A stretch of 64,000 nucleotides of DNA from Haliea sp. Lineage in GTDB: Bacteria; Pseudomonadota; Gammaproteobacteria; Pseudomonadales; Halieaceae. Both the position numbers and the translations under genes were made by a program. Shown in pieces: positions 34,330-43,396 of the stretch. How positions within the stretch are numbered: the stretch's first letter is position 1; every line of letters starts with the position of its first letter. The stretch lies in the NCBI GenBank assembly GCA_016704305.1, contig JADJAL010000002.1, positions 1 to 64,000 on the forward strand, read 5' to 3'. A model generated the notes under the pieces. That model worked only from the letters and a program-made list of their open reading frames with translations, was not told where the DNA came from and ran no database searches.

Positions 34330-35628
34330 TTATCCCCCGAGAATGCCGAGGCCGCCCATGTAGGGCTGAAGCGCGTCGGGCACCGCGATTGTGCCGTCGG
34401 CGCGCTGGTAGTTTTCCATAATGGCGACCAGGGTGCGTCCCACGGCGAGGCCAGAGCCGTTCAAGGTGTGCAGCAGTTCTGGTTTGCCGGTAGCCGGATT
34501 GCGCCAGCGCGCCTGCATCCTGCGCGCCTGGTAATCACCGAAATTGCTGCAGGAAGATATTTCCCGGTAGGTGTCCTGGGCTGGCAGCCACACCTCCAGA
34601 TCATAGGTTTTCTGTGCAGCGAAACCGATATCGCCGCTGCAGAGGATGACCTTGCGATACGGTAATTCCAACCGTTGCAAGACGGCCTCCGCATGACCTA
34701 CCAGGGCTTCCAGTGCGTTCTCCGATTCATCTGCGCGCACCAGTTGCACGAGTTCCACCTTCTCGAACTGATGCTGGCGAATCAGCCCCCTGGTGTCTCT
34801 GCCGTAGCTGCCTGCTTCACTGCGAAAGCACGGCGTATGACAGGCAAACCGGATGCCGCCAGCGCCAAGCTCGGCGTCTTCAAAGATTCTATCGCGCGCG
34901 ATGTTGGTCACAGGGACTTCCGCTGTCGGAATCAGGTACAGGTCCTGATCAGCGTGTAACTTGAACAGATCCTCCTCAAACTTGGGTAGCTGGCCGGTAC
35001 CCAGCAGGGAATCCCGATTGACGATGTACGGCACATATACCTCTGCGTACCCGTGTTCCTCGGTATGCAGATTGAGCATGAACTGGATCAAAGCACGGTG
35101 GAGTCGCGCCAGGTCCCGATACATCACGGTAAAACGGGACCCGGTTATTTTTCCGGCAGTTTCGCTGTCCAGCAGGTGCAGGCCCTCACCCAGCGCGACG
35201 TGATCCTTTACCCCGAAATCAAAATGTCGCGGCTCGCCCCAGCGTGCAACTTCCAGATTGTCCGCCTCGCTGCTGCCGCGCGGCACCTCCAGTGCCGGCA
35301 CATTGGGCGTCGCAAGCAGGAGTTCCTCGATCTCAGCCTGCGCCTGTTTCGCCTGCTCTGTCAGCGCGTCAAGCTGCGCCGAGATTTTCTCCAGCGTAAC
35401 GTTTACCTGCGCCTTGGCTTCATCCACGCTGATGCCCTGGCTCACCAGAGTCCCGATTTTCTTCGACGCGCTTTTGCGCTCGGCCAACAGGTTCTGGCTG
35501 TCGATGTCCGCCTGCTTGCGCCTCGCATCCAGCGCGGTGAAATGCTCTACGTCGAAGTGAAAGCCGCGAGTCGCCAGTGCGCTGGCAATGCCCTGCGGGT
35601 CCTGCCTGACCGTTTTGATATCCAACAT
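34330..35628 (-). CDS. serS: Serine-tRNA ligase
   Basis: Class II aminoacyl-tRNA synthetase of 432 residues (usual length ~430) charging tRNA-Ser and tRNA-Sec. The N-terminal antiparallel coiled-coil arm covers about 30-105 (LLAERKSASKKIGTLVSQGI to LTEQAKQAQAEIEELLL). Motif 2 reads HTPCFRSEAGSYGRDTRGLI and QHQFEKVELVQL; motif 3 is LHTLNGSGLAVGRTLVAIME. ATG 35628 begins MLDIKTVRQDPQGIASALAT as expected; upstream in-frame sequence to 35862 overlaps nothing conserved and is not part of the protein. It is flanked by cysG and crcB as in related genomes. Confidence 0.96.
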   Translation of the reverse strand: MLDIKTVRQDPQGIASALATRGFHFDVEHFTALDARRKQADIDSQNLLAERKSASKKIGTLVSQGISVDEAKAQVNVTLEKISAQLDALTEQAKQAQAEIEELLLATPNVPALEVPRGSSEADNLEVARWGEPRHFDFGVKDHVALGEGLHLLDSETAGKITGSRFTVMYRDLARLHRALIQFMLNLHTEEHGYAEVYVPYIVNRDSLLGTGQLPKFEEDLFKLHADQDLYLIPTAEVPVTNIARDRIFEDAELGAGGIRFACHTPCFRSEAGSYGRDTRGLIRQHQFEKVELVQLVRADESENALEALVGHAEAVLQRLELPYRKVILCSGDIGFAAQKTYDLEVWLPAQDTYREISSCSNFGDYQARRMQARWRNPATGKPELLHTLNGSGLAVGRTLVAIMENYQRADGTIAVPDALQPYMGGLGILGG

Positions 35629-35675
35629 CCTGATAATTCCTGTACCAGTATTAAAAAATGCGTCTGGACCAGCGG

Positions 35676-36053
35676 TTAAACCAGTGTCCGGGTTAACTGC
35701 ATGGCGAGTCCCGCCATTGCGACACAGACAATTGCGCTGCCAACCATATAACCTGCGGCCTGGACCGCATGGCCGGCCTCGAACAGCGCGATTGTCTCCA
35801 GCGAGAACGTCGAGAAGGTTGTGAAGGCGCCAAGGAAACCCACCATCAAGACACCCCGCCAATCGGCGTGGACCAAGTGTCGCTCCACAATCAATACGTA
35901 GAGAATGCCGATAACAAATGAGCCCAGCATGTTCACTACCAGTGTCCCGAGGGGAAACGCTCCTGCCCAGAAGCGGTGCACCCAGTCCGCGAGTAGATAC
36001 CGCGATACAGCTCCGGACGCTCCCCCGAGAGCGATGAATACAAGATACTTCAT
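35676..36053 (-). CDS. crcB: Fluoride channel CrcB/Fluc
   Basis: A 125-residue dual-topology fluoride exporter with four transmembrane helices. Family residues are visible: IALGGASGAVSRYLLADWV, FPLGTLVVNMLGSFVIGIL (TLxVNxxG), and GVLMVGFLGAFTTFSTFSLE (GFxGxxTTFSTF, the Phe-box lining the fluoride path). It is normal length and works as a dimer in the inner membrane to lower cytoplasmic fluoride. It lies between rarA and serS on the same strand with short gaps (15 and 46 bases). No fluoride riboswitch was recognised upstream, since rarA occupies that space. Confidence 0.95.
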   Translation of the reverse strand: MKYLVFIALGGASGAVSRYLLADWVHRFWAGAFPLGTLVVNMLGSFVIGILYVLIVERHLVHADWRGVLMVGFLGAFTTFSTFSLETIALFEAGHAVQAAGYMVGSAIVCVAMAGLAMQLTRTLV

Positions 36054-36068
36054 GCGTGCGAAACCGTC

Positions 36069-37415
36069 TTAATCGTAGCGGCGTAGTGTACTGGTTTTGT
36101 CCCGCTCTCGCAGGTATTTGAGCTTTTCCTGGATCTTCTGCTCCAGCCCGCGATCCACCGGGAAATAGTACTGCCTGTCCCGCAGCGATGCGGGAAAATA
36201 ATTCTCGCCGGCGGCGTAGCCCTCCGCCTCATCGTGGGCGTAACGGTACTCTGCGCCATGCTCCATACTTTTCACTAACGCTGTCGGCGCATTGCGCAGG
36301 TGCAACGGAACCTCGTCCGTGCCCGACTGCTCCACGTCAGCCCGCGCCGCGTTGAAAGCGGCATACACAGCGTTGCTTTTGGCCGCGCAGGCCAGATAGA
36401 CGATGGCCTGTGCGATGGCCAGTTCACCCTCCGGGCTTCCCAGCCGCTCCTGCACCTGCCAGGCTTCGAGTGCCAGGGTCAGCGCGCGCGGATCGGCATT
36501 GCCGATATCCTCACTGGCCATGCGTACCACGCGGCGCGCAATGTAGAGTGGATCGCAGCCGCCATCCAGCATGCGGCATAACCAGTACAACGCCGCGTCC
36601 GGTGCACTGCCGCGAACAGCTTTGTGCAATGCGCTGATCTGGTCGTAGAACAGGTCGCCGCCTTTGTCGAAGCGCCGCAACGAGGCCTGCAACACCTCCT
36701 CCAGCGTCCTGGCGGTAATCCTACCCTCCTCTGCCAGATCCGCTGCCAGTTCCAGCAGGTTCAGCGCCCGGCGCGCGTCACCGTCGGCTTGCTGTGCAAT
36801 CAACTGCAGGCATCCTTGATCCATGCTGATGTCGAGCGCGAGTGCGGCCAAACCGCGCAGTAATACCGCTTCAAGTTCCTGTGCCTCGAGCGGGCGCAAC
36901 TTATACACGCGTGCCCGGGACAACAACGCATTGTTCAGTTCGAAAGACGGGTTTTCGGTGGTGGCGCCAATAAAAATCACCGTGCCATCCTCGACGTAGG
37001 GCAGGAAGGCATCCTGTTGGGCCTTGTTGAAACGGTGCACCTCGTCGACAAACAGCACGGTGTCCCGTCTCTGGACTTTATGCTGCCGTGCCTGCGCGAT
37101 GGCCTCGCGGATATCCTTGACCCCACTCAGCACGGCGGACAACTGCAGAAAATGCGCGTTCGCATGCTCCGCAGCGATCCTTGCCAGCGTCGTTTTACCC
37201 ACGCCCGGCGGGCCCCAGAAGATCATTGAGTGCAACTGGCCGGTGTCGATCGCCTGGCGCAGCGTTTTACCCGGCCCGAGGATGTGGTCCTGCCCGGCAT
37301 AGTCCGCCAGCGTGCGCGGTCGCAGGCGGGCAGCGAGTGGCTGGTAACCCTGCGCGCCGTTAGTGCCCTCCTGTGAGGAGGCTGTATCCGGCGCGCTGAA
37401 CAGATCACTCGTCAT
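36069..37415 (-). CDS. rarA: Replication-associated recombination protein RarA (MgsA)
   Basis: A 448-residue AAA+ clamp-loader-like ATPase that acts at stalled replication forks. ATG 37415 gives TSDLFSAPDTASSQEG, then PLAARLRPRTLADYAGQDHI. Walker A is MIFWGPPGVGKTTLARIAAE, Walker B VLFVDEVHRFNKAQQDAFLP, sensor 1 FIGATTENPSFELNNALLSR. The C-terminal tetramerisation domain has SASSKSNAVYAAF-like sequence (AAKSNAVYAAFNAARADVEQ) and GYAAGENYFPASLRDRQYYF. The start overlaps the 3' end of lolA by 11 bases, so they are translationally coupled (lolA-rarA). Confidence 0.96.
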   Translation of the reverse strand: MTSDLFSAPDTASSQEGTNGAQGYQPLAARLRPRTLADYAGQDHILGPGKTLRQAIDTGQLHSMIFWGPPGVGKTTLARIAAEHANAHFLQLSAVLSGVKDIREAIAQARQHKVQRRDTVLFVDEVHRFNKAQQDAFLPYVEDGTVIFIGATTENPSFELNNALLSRARVYKLRPLEAQELEAVLLRGLAALALDISMDQGCLQLIAQQADGDARRALNLLELAADLAEEGRITARTLEEVLQASLRRFDKGGDLFYDQISALHKAVRGSAPDAALYWLCRMLDGGCDPLYIARRVVRMASEDIGNADPRALTLALEAWQVQERLGSPEGELAIAQAIVYLACAAKSNAVYAAFNAARADVEQSGTDEVPLHLRNAPTALVKSMEHGAEYRYAHDEAEGYAAGENYFPASLRDRQYYFPVDRGLEQKIQEKLKYLRERDKTSTLRRYD

Positions 37416-38034
37416 AATAGAAAAGATCGGCCTCCGGTGGCGGCGTGAACGCAAAATCCGCGCTGCTGAGTGCACTTTCACTGTCCAGGTCGGCGAACTT
37501 GATGACCACATCCTGGTCCAGGTTATCGCGAATTTCCATGCCCGTTATCCGCGCCCCGTCCAGGAACAGCGTGAGCTGCTTGAACCCGACGCCCGGTGAT
37601 AACGGCGTGAGTACAAAGGTATCTTCGGCCGAAGGCGCTGGCTTGCGCTCGACATGGAACTTTTCCCGCAGGGCCGATTCGTCGCCACCGAGGATTTGCA
37701 GCGGTGTCATATCGGCATTGGTAGTGACCGGGCGGCGCGTGACTGTCTCGAGATCGCGATCGAAATGCCACAGATACTCAGGGCCCGCGATTATCAACTG
37801 CTGGTCAGGACTTAGTATTTCCCAGGAGAAATAGCCCGGTCGCAACAGGCGAAACCGGCCGCTGGATTCCGCCAACAGGAGCTTATCCTGCCCGTACTGC
37901 TGTTGCGTGAAACTGCCCTGCAGGCGCTTGACAGGCTCCAGGGCAGCGAGCAGTTCGTTGACGTCGCTGTCAGTCTGGGCAGACACCAGCAGCGGCATGA
38001 GTCCCAGCCACAGGGTGAGTAGAATTTTCATCAT
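37405..38034 (-). CDS. lolA: Outer-membrane lipoprotein carrier LolA
   Basis: A 209-residue periplasmic chaperone that takes lipoproteins from LolCDE to LolB. The signal peptide is MMKILLTLWLGLMPLLVSA, with cleavage before Gln. The mature protein shows the LolA pattern: LQGSFTQQQYGQDKLLLAES, RPGYFSWEILSPDQQLIIAG, YLWHFDRDLETVTRRPV and LSPGVGFKQLTLFLDGARIT. Start codons 38034 and 38031 are both possible (MM). It is encoded just downstream of ftsK (19-base gap) and upstream of rarA, the classical ftsK-lolA-rarA order. Confidence 0.95.
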   Translation of the reverse strand: MMKILLTLWLGLMPLLVSAQTDSDVNELLAALEPVKRLQGSFTQQQYGQDKLLLAESSGRFRLLRPGYFSWEILSPDQQLIIAGPEYLWHFDRDLETVTRRPVTTNADMTPLQILGGDESALREKFHVERKPAPSAEDTFVLTPLSPGVGFKQLTLFLDGARITGMEIRDNLDQDVVIKFADLDSESALSSADFAFTPPPEADLFYYDE

Positions 38035-38053
38035 CGTTTTTCCAGTTGCCGGT

Positions 38054-40369
38054 TCAGGCTTCACGAGGGGGAGGCGCCAGCACTTCACGCTGGCCGTTGG
38101 TGCCCATATCGGAGACTACACCCGCCGCTTCCATTGCCTCGATCAGGCGCGCTGCGCGATTGTACCCAATGCGCAACTTGCGCTGCACGGACGATATGGA
38201 GGCGCGACGGCTCTGCGTCACGTAGTACACGGCCTCGTCGTACAGGCTGTCATTCTCGCTGTCATCTTCGGCGGCCTCGGACTGCAATTCGCCAGGAGTC
38301 ACCGGCGTGTTGCTGCCTTCGTCGAGCAGGCCTTCAATGTAGAGAGGCTTGCCGCGTCGCTTCCAATCGGCCACAACACGGTGCACTTCCTCGTCACTGC
38401 AGAAGGCGCCATGCACCCGATTCGGCACGCCGCTGCCCGGTGGCAGATACAACATGTCGCCGTGGCCCAATAGCTGCTCTGCCCCGCCCTGGTCCAGGAT
38501 CGTGCGGGAATCAATTTTGGACGAGACCTGGAAGGCGATTCGGGTGGGGACGTTGGCCTTGATCAGGCCGGTGATGACGTCCACTGACGGGCGCTGCGTC
38601 GCCAGTACCAGGTGGATGCCAGCGGCGCGCGCTTTCTGGGCGATACGGGCGATCAATTGCTCCACTTTCTTGCCGACCACCATCATCATGTCGGCGAATT
38701 CGTCAATCACCACCACGATGCTGGGCAGCCGTTCGAGATCGGGCGGGGTTTGCTCCTCGTCGGTGGCGGCGAACATCGCATCGGGTTTCCACAGAGGGTC
38801 CGATATCGGCGTACCCGATTTCAGCGCGTCCTCGACCTTGCGGTTATAGCCCGCCAGGTTGCGCACGCCCAATGACGCCATCAGTTTGTAGCGCCGCTCC
38901 ATCTCCGCCACGCACCAGCGCAGGCCGTTGGCGGCGTCTTTCATATCGGTAATCACCGGCGTGAGCAAGTGCGGAATGCCGTCGTAGACGGACAGCTCCA
39001 GCATCTTCGGATCGACCAGGATCATGCGCACATCCGCCGGCCCGGATTTGAACAGCAGGCTCAGCAGCATGGAGTTCACGCCGACGGACTTGCCCGAACC
39101 GGTGGTGCCGGCGACCAGCAAGTGTGGCATTTTGGCCAGGTCAGCTACCACCGGCAGACCCGAGATATCGTGGCCCAGGGCCAGCGTCAGCGGTGATTTG
39201 GATTGCTCAAACGCCTTGGACGACAGCACTTCCCGGAAATTGACAATTTCGCGGTGTTCATTGGGAATTTCGATGCCGACCACGGATTTACCGGGTATCA
39301 CCTCCACCACGCGCACGCTGATGACCGCCAGCGAACGGGCGAGGTCCTTGGCCAGGCCAGAGATCCGCGAAGCCTTGACGCCGGCGGCGGGTTGCAGCTC
39401 GAAGCGCGTGACGACCGGCCCCGGGTATACCGCCACCACCTCGGCCGAGACGCCAAAATCCAGCAGTTTCAGTTCGAGCAATTTCGATAAACCCTCCAGC
39501 GCCTCATTGGAGAACCCTTTGTCGGGGTCTTTCACCATCTCGTCGAGCAATTCCAGCCGCGGCAAATCGCCGGTCGCCGGCGCCTCGAACAAGGGCTGTT
39601 GCTTCTCCCGCTCGATGCGGTCGCTCTTTTCCACCGGCGCTTTCAACGATTTGATCTTGGGCGGCTGTCGCTGCCGGTTTTTTTCCACATGCTCGGTGAT
39701 CACCAGCTTGCGTGCTTCCACCGCCTTCTCCCGCCTGCGGGCATCGCGAAAATCCGTAAAGCCGACTTCGAAGCGGGCCCTGGCCCTGGTGAAGGTCCTG
39801 ATGCTCCACGCCCCGATCTGCTCCAGCAGGCGGAGCCAGCTGAGATCAGTAAAAATGGTCATGCCGAACAGGAAGATCGCCAGCAGGATCAGGCGGCTGC
39901 CGACGGCACTGAACGCTACCGTAAAACCGCTGCTGATCGCCTGTCCCAGAATGCCACCCGCTCCTTGCGGTAACCCGGAGGATCCGGAGTCATTCATCGC
40001 CGCAAGGGAGGTGCCGGCAATCATTACCAACACCAGGCCGAGCGCGCGGATGCCAAACGTGGTCCAGTCGAAGCTCTTTTCCGGGTGGCGCTGCAACACC
40101 AGCACGACCGCGCGGTAAGCGAGCAGCACCGGGAACAGAAATGCGGCATAACCGACCAGTGAAAAGAAGACATCCGCCAACCAGGCGCCCGTCGGCCCTC
40201 CCAGGTTATGGATGGGTGCACCACTGCCGGTGGCCGACCAACCGGGGTCCCTGTCACTGTACGTGAGCAGCGCCATCAGCAGGTAAACACACACGGCTGT
40301 CACACCGATAAACGCACCCTCGCGAAACCTGGAGCCGAGAAAGTTGCTTGTGTTAGTACTATCGGGCAC
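38054..40369 (-). CDS. ftsK: DNA translocase FtsK
   Basis: A 771-residue septal DNA pump for chromosome dimer resolution. Four predicted transmembrane helices lie in residues 15-190 (GAFIGVTAVCVYLLMALLTY, AAFLFPVLLAYRAVVLVLQR, LGLVLVMIAGTSLAAM, ILLAIFLFGMTIFTDLSWL). A short charged linker (~200-260) follows, then the alpha/beta motor with Walker A LLVAGTTGSGKSVGVNSMLL and Walker B IVVVIDEFADMMMVVGKKVE. The C-terminal gamma winged helix (YYVTQSRRASISSVQRKLRI, GYNRAARLIEAMEAAGVVS) reads KOPS sites. It is shorter than E. coli FtsK because the linker is compact, as in pseudomonads. It diverges from trxB. Confidence 0.96.
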   Translation of the reverse strand: MPDSTNTSNFLGSRFREGAFIGVTAVCVYLLMALLTYSDRDPGWSATGSGAPIHNLGGPTGAWLADVFFSLVGYAAFLFPVLLAYRAVVLVLQRHPEKSFDWTTFGIRALGLVLVMIAGTSLAAMNDSGSSGLPQGAGGILGQAISSGFTVAFSAVGSRLILLAIFLFGMTIFTDLSWLRLLEQIGAWSIRTFTRARARFEVGFTDFRDARRREKAVEARKLVITEHVEKNRQRQPPKIKSLKAPVEKSDRIEREKQQPLFEAPATGDLPRLELLDEMVKDPDKGFSNEALEGLSKLLELKLLDFGVSAEVVAVYPGPVVTRFELQPAAGVKASRISGLAKDLARSLAVISVRVVEVIPGKSVVGIEIPNEHREIVNFREVLSSKAFEQSKSPLTLALGHDISGLPVVADLAKMPHLLVAGTTGSGKSVGVNSMLLSLLFKSGPADVRMILVDPKMLELSVYDGIPHLLTPVITDMKDAANGLRWCVAEMERRYKLMASLGVRNLAGYNRKVEDALKSGTPISDPLWKPDAMFAATDEEQTPPDLERLPSIVVVIDEFADMMMVVGKKVEQLIARIAQKARAAGIHLVLATQRPSVDVITGLIKANVPTRIAFQVSSKIDSRTILDQGGAEQLLGHGDMLYLPPGSGVPNRVHGAFCSDEEVHRVVADWKRRGKPLYIEGLLDEGSNTPVTPGELQSEAAEDDSENDSLYDEAVYYVTQSRRASISSVQRKLRIGYNRAARLIEAMEAAGVVSDMGTNGQREVLAPPPREA

Positions 40370-40514
40370 GGCCTTGATCGTCCTTGCGAAGTGTGTGTAG
40401 CGGAAAACTGCCTGTGCGAGACACCGCTATCGAGGTCATAGCAAGAAGTAATTGTGCGCTCATTTGTGTTTTATTTCAAAAGGTTATGCAGATTATTTAA
40501 ACTGCCTCTGATCT

Positions 40515-40543
40515 TTGTCGGAAGCCGGGGTTTAAAGTACCAT
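40515..40543 (+). promoter_or_regulatory. Putative sigma70 promoter of trxB
   Basis: In the 244-base gap between divergent ftsK and trxB, TTGTCG (40515-40520) and TACCAT (40538-40543) are separated by 17 bases, about 70 bases upstream of the trxB start. The match is partial; no other candidate with optimal spacing was seen on this strand. Confidence 0.35.
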
Positions 40544-40613
40544 AGTCGGCCCCAATACAGAACGGATTGGCCCGCCGTCCGGCGGTAATTCAGCTTGAGC
40601 AGGAAGCAACTCC

Positions 40614-41561
40614 ATGAGTGACATGCAACACCACCGCCTGATAATCCTCGGCAGCGGCCCCGCCGGCTATACCGCCGCCGTGTACGCCGCGCGCGCCAAC
40701 CTGAGACCGATAGTAATCACCGGTATTCAGCAGGGCGGGCAGTTGACCACCACCACCGAAGTTGAAAACTGGCCGGGTGGCCCGGCCGACCTGCAGGGCC
40801 CGCAATTGATGCAACAGATGCAGGAACACGTGGAGCGCTTTGACGCGCAGGTGGTATTCGATCATATCGAATCCGTGGACCTCAGTTCACGCCCATTCCA
40901 GCTTCGCGGTACGGCCAACTATAGCTGCGATGCGCTGATTATCGCCACCGGGGCATCTGCCCAGTATCTCGGCCTGCCTAGCGAGGAGGCGTTTGCCGGC
41001 AAGGGCGTCAGTGCCTGTGCCACGTGCGACGGTTTTTTCTACCGCAACAAGAAAGTAGCAGTCATCGGCGGCGGTAATACGGCTGTGGAAGAGGCACTGT
41101 ATTTGTCCAATATCGCCTCCGAAGTGGTTCTGGTGCATCGTCGGGACAGCCTGCGCTCGGAAAAAGTCCTGCAGGACAGGCTGTTTGCGCGACAGAAAGA
41201 AGGCAAAGTCAAAATCCTGTGGAACCACACATTAGATGAGATCGTGGGCGATGCAACCGGTGTCACCGGCATGCGCGTGAAAGCCGTGAAAGACAACACC
41301 GTCGACTTGGTGGACCTGGCCGGCGTATTTATCGCCATCGGTCACAAACCCAACACCGATATATTCGCCGGCCAGCTTGAGATGAAGGACGGCTACCTGA
41401 CTATTCACAGTGGCACCAACGGAAATGCAACTGCCACCAGCATCCCCGGCGTGTTCGCCGCGGGTGATGTGGCGGACCATGTCTACCGTCAGGCGGTCAC
41501 GTCTGCCGGTTTTGGTTGCATGGCGGCATTGGACGCGGAGAAGTATCTCGACGCCCTCTGA
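40614..41561 (+). CDS. trxB: Thioredoxin-disulfide reductase
   Basis: A 315-residue FAD/NADPH enzyme that reduces thioredoxin. The N-terminal FAD motif is LIILGSGPAGYTAAVYAARA; the redox pair is C135-A-T-C138 in GVSACATCDGFFY; the NADPH motif is VAVIGGGNTAVEEALYLSNI; and GVFAAGDVADHVYRQAVTSA closes the FAD domain. Length and motifs match the low-molecular-weight class. It starts the trxB-aat-bpt-infA group, with 12 bases to aat. Confidence 0.97.
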   Translation: MSDMQHHRLIILGSGPAGYTAAVYAARANLRPIVITGIQQGGQLTTTTEVENWPGGPADLQGPQLMQQMQEHVERFDAQVVFDHIESVDLSSRPFQLRGTANYSCDALIIATGASAQYLGLPSEEAFAGKGVSACATCDGFFYRNKKVAVIGGGNTAVEEALYLSNIASEVVLVHRRDSLRSEKVLQDRLFARQKEGKVKILWNHTLDEIVGDATGVTGMRVKAVKDNTVDLVDLAGVFIAIGHKPNTDIFAGQLEMKDGYLTIHSGTNGNATATSIPGVFAAGDVADHVYRQAVTSAGFGCMAALDAEKYLDAL

Positions 41562-41573
41562 TCGGCCATCCGC

Positions 41574-42286
41574 ATGCGACGAGTTCCGTACCTGGACAGC
41601 GACAGCGAGTTTCCCCCGACCTGTGAGGCGTTGGAGAACCCGAATGGGCTGCTGGCTGCCGGGGGCGGGCTTTCGACCGGGCGCTTGCTCGACGCCTATC
41701 GCCATGGGATTTTTCCCTGGTACGAAGCGCCGCAACCCGTGTTGTGGTGGACCCCCGATCCGCGTTCCGTCCTGTTTCCCGACGAATTGCACATCTCGCG
41801 CTCCCTGCGCCGGAGGCTTAAGTCGGATACCTTCAGTCTTGCTGTCGATCAGCAGTTCATCACGGTTATGCGTGCATGTGCGCAGTTGCGTCGCCAAGGG
41901 GGTGGTACCTGGATTGATGACGACATGGTCGCGGCCTACGGACGTTTGCACACACTGGGATACGCGCACTCGGTAGAGGTCACCGACGCCGACGGAGCCC
42001 TGGTCGGTGGACTGTACGGCGTGGCGCTGGCCGGGTGTTCTTCGGCGAATCGATGTTCAGCCGCGCAACTGATGCGTCAAAAGTTGCGCTGGTTGCGCTG
42101 GTTTTCATGTTGAAACGCGGCGGATTCCACATGATCGACTGCCAGGTGGAGAACGGGCATTTGAACTCGCTGGGCGCCCGAAACATTAACAGGCTGGACT
42201 TCGAACAGCGTCTTGAGCAAACTATCCATGTGGAACCTGACCGCGATATCTGGCAGCTACCGGCCAATTGTGGAGATTTGCTTTGA
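41574..42286 (+). pseudogene. aat: Leucyl/phenylalanyl-tRNA-protein transferase, frameshifted
   Basis: N-end-rule transferase that adds Leu or Phe to N-terminal Arg/Lys, marking proteins for ClpAPS. ATG 41574 reads to FPPTCEALENPNGLLAAGGG, LLDAYRHGIFPWYEA, and WWTPDPRSVLF, through VEVTDADGALVGGLYGVAL. Next should come GRVFFGESMFSRATDASKVA, but one G is missing near 42029, so the rest (FHMIDCQVENGHLNSLGARN) is in another phase up to TGA 42286. Reconstructed length is ~237 residues, normal for Aat. With clpA and clpS encoded 1.3 kb away and bpt adjacent, a working pathway is likely, so the indel is probably a sequence error. Confidence 0.9.
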
Positions 42287-42993
42287 CGTCATCCCTCCGA
42301 GATCTCAAGGTGTACACCACCTACCCGCACAGTTGCAGCTACCTGGAAAATCAGGAAGCCACCACCTTATTTGTGGATCCCCGCCAACCGGTAGACCAGA
42401 AACTGTACAGCAAACTCTCAGTGCTGGGGTTCCGCCGCAGTGGCAACCATATCTATCGGCCGCACTGCGCGCAGTGCAACGCCTGTGTGCCCGCCCGCAT
42501 TCCGGTCGCCGCGTTCGAACCCAGGCGCGGGCAATCGCGTATTGCGCAGCGCAACCAGGATTTGCGCATTGTCTGCACGGACCAGATCAATGACGATGAA
42601 GCTTTCGATCTCTACCATCGCTACATCAGCTTGCGGCATGCCGATGGTGATATGTACCCCCCTGACCGCGAACAGTACGAGGCATTCCTTAACAGTGTCT
42701 GGAACTGCACGCGCTACTTCCGCTTTTACGACAAAGGCAGGCTTATCGCGGTCGCTGTCGTCGACACGCTGGAAGATGGCTTGTCGGCCATCTACACGTT
42801 TTTTGATCCGACAGTGAACCGGCGCAGCCTCGGCGTCTACGCCATTCTGTGGGAAATTGAACAGACGCGAAAAATGGGCCTCGAGTATCTCTACCTCGGC
42901 TACTGGATTCGCGACTGCCAGAAAATGTCCTACAAAGCCGACTATCGCCCGCTGCAGGTGTATCAAAACAGCCGCTGGGCGACGTTGATCTGA
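42283..42993 (+). CDS. bpt: Aspartate/glutamate leucyltransferase (Bpt; formerly Ate)
   Basis: A 236-residue aminoacyl-tRNA-protein transferase of the bacterial ATE family. It adds Leu (or Arg) to N-terminal Asp/Glu for N-end-rule degradation. Conserved sequence includes YTTYPHSCSYLENQEATTLF, LSVLGFRRSGNHIYRPHCAQ, the CNACVPARIPV cysteines, and DPTVNRRSLGVYAILWEIEQ to LYLGYWIRDCQKMSYKADY. I place the start at TTG 42283, overlapping the aat stop (TTGA) after GGAGAT; an in-frame GTG at 42268 is an alternative. Aat, Bpt, ClpS and ClpA together form the complete N-degron route. Confidence 0.94.
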   Translation: MTSSLRDLKVYTTYPHSCSYLENQEATTLFVDPRQPVDQKLYSKLSVLGFRRSGNHIYRPHCAQCNACVPARIPVAAFEPRRGQSRIAQRNQDLRIVCTDQINDDEAFDLYHRYISLRHADGDMYPPDREQYEAFLNSVWNCTRYFRFYDKGRLIAVAVVDTLEDGLSAIYTFFDPTVNRRSLGVYAILWEIEQTRKMGLEYLYLGYWIRDCQKMSYKADYRPLQVYQNSRWATLI

Positions 42994-43048
42994 AGTCTCT
43001 ACCCCCTCTGATCCTGAGTCTCCAGCCGCCCTGATCTTGAGTCTCTCC
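42986..43048. repeat. Imperfect 22-23 bp tandem repeat between bpt and infA
   Basis: Three successive copies of a TGATCCTGAGTCTC-like unit at about 42986-43000, 43008-43022 and 43031-43047. The first includes the last codons of bpt, so the bpt 3' end was part of the duplication. The remaining gap to infA (to 43171) shows no gene. Confidence 0.6.
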
Positions 43049-43171
43049 CTGCTCGGATGTGACGCCGCACGGTCCCCTTCGGTGCCCGCTGAGCGCGCCG
43101 TATATTACGCTAGCGCTGGCACCGGGATTCAGGCAAAATGCCCGCTCTTTTGAAACGAGGATTGCCGCCTA

Positions 43172-43390
43172 ATGGCAAAAGAAGACCAAATTGAAATGGA
43201 GGGCGAGGTCATCGATACCCTGCCTAACACTACTTTCAGAGTGAAGTTGGAAAACGGCCACGTTGTGACCGCGCACATTTCAGGGAAGATGCGCAAAAAC
43301 TATATCCGCATTTTAACCGGTGACAAGGTACGGGTGGAACTCACGCCTTACGACCTGACCAAGGGACGCATCACCTACCGCGAGCGATAA
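43172..43390 (+). CDS. infA: Translation initiation factor IF-1
   Basis: A 72-residue S1/OB-fold protein that binds the ribosomal A site with IF-2 and IF-3. The sequence is almost canonical: AKEDQIEMEGEVIDTLPNTT, FRVKLENGHVVTAHISGKMR, KNYIRILTGDKVRVELTPYD and LTKGRITYRER. The start is preceded by GAGGA at spacing 8-9. It follows bpt by 178 bases, so probably has its own promoter, and converges with clpA with six bases between stops. Confidence 0.98.
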   Translation: MAKEDQIEMEGEVIDTLPNTTFRVKLENGHVVTAHISGKMRKNYIRILTGDKVRVELTPYDLTKGRITYRER

Positions 43391-43396
43391 GTTCGT

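Noticed and set aside
34330..35862. A 510-residue serine-tRNA ligase with an N-terminal extension
   Set aside because: The extra residues overlap crcB on the same strand; the canonical start MLDIKT is at 35628.
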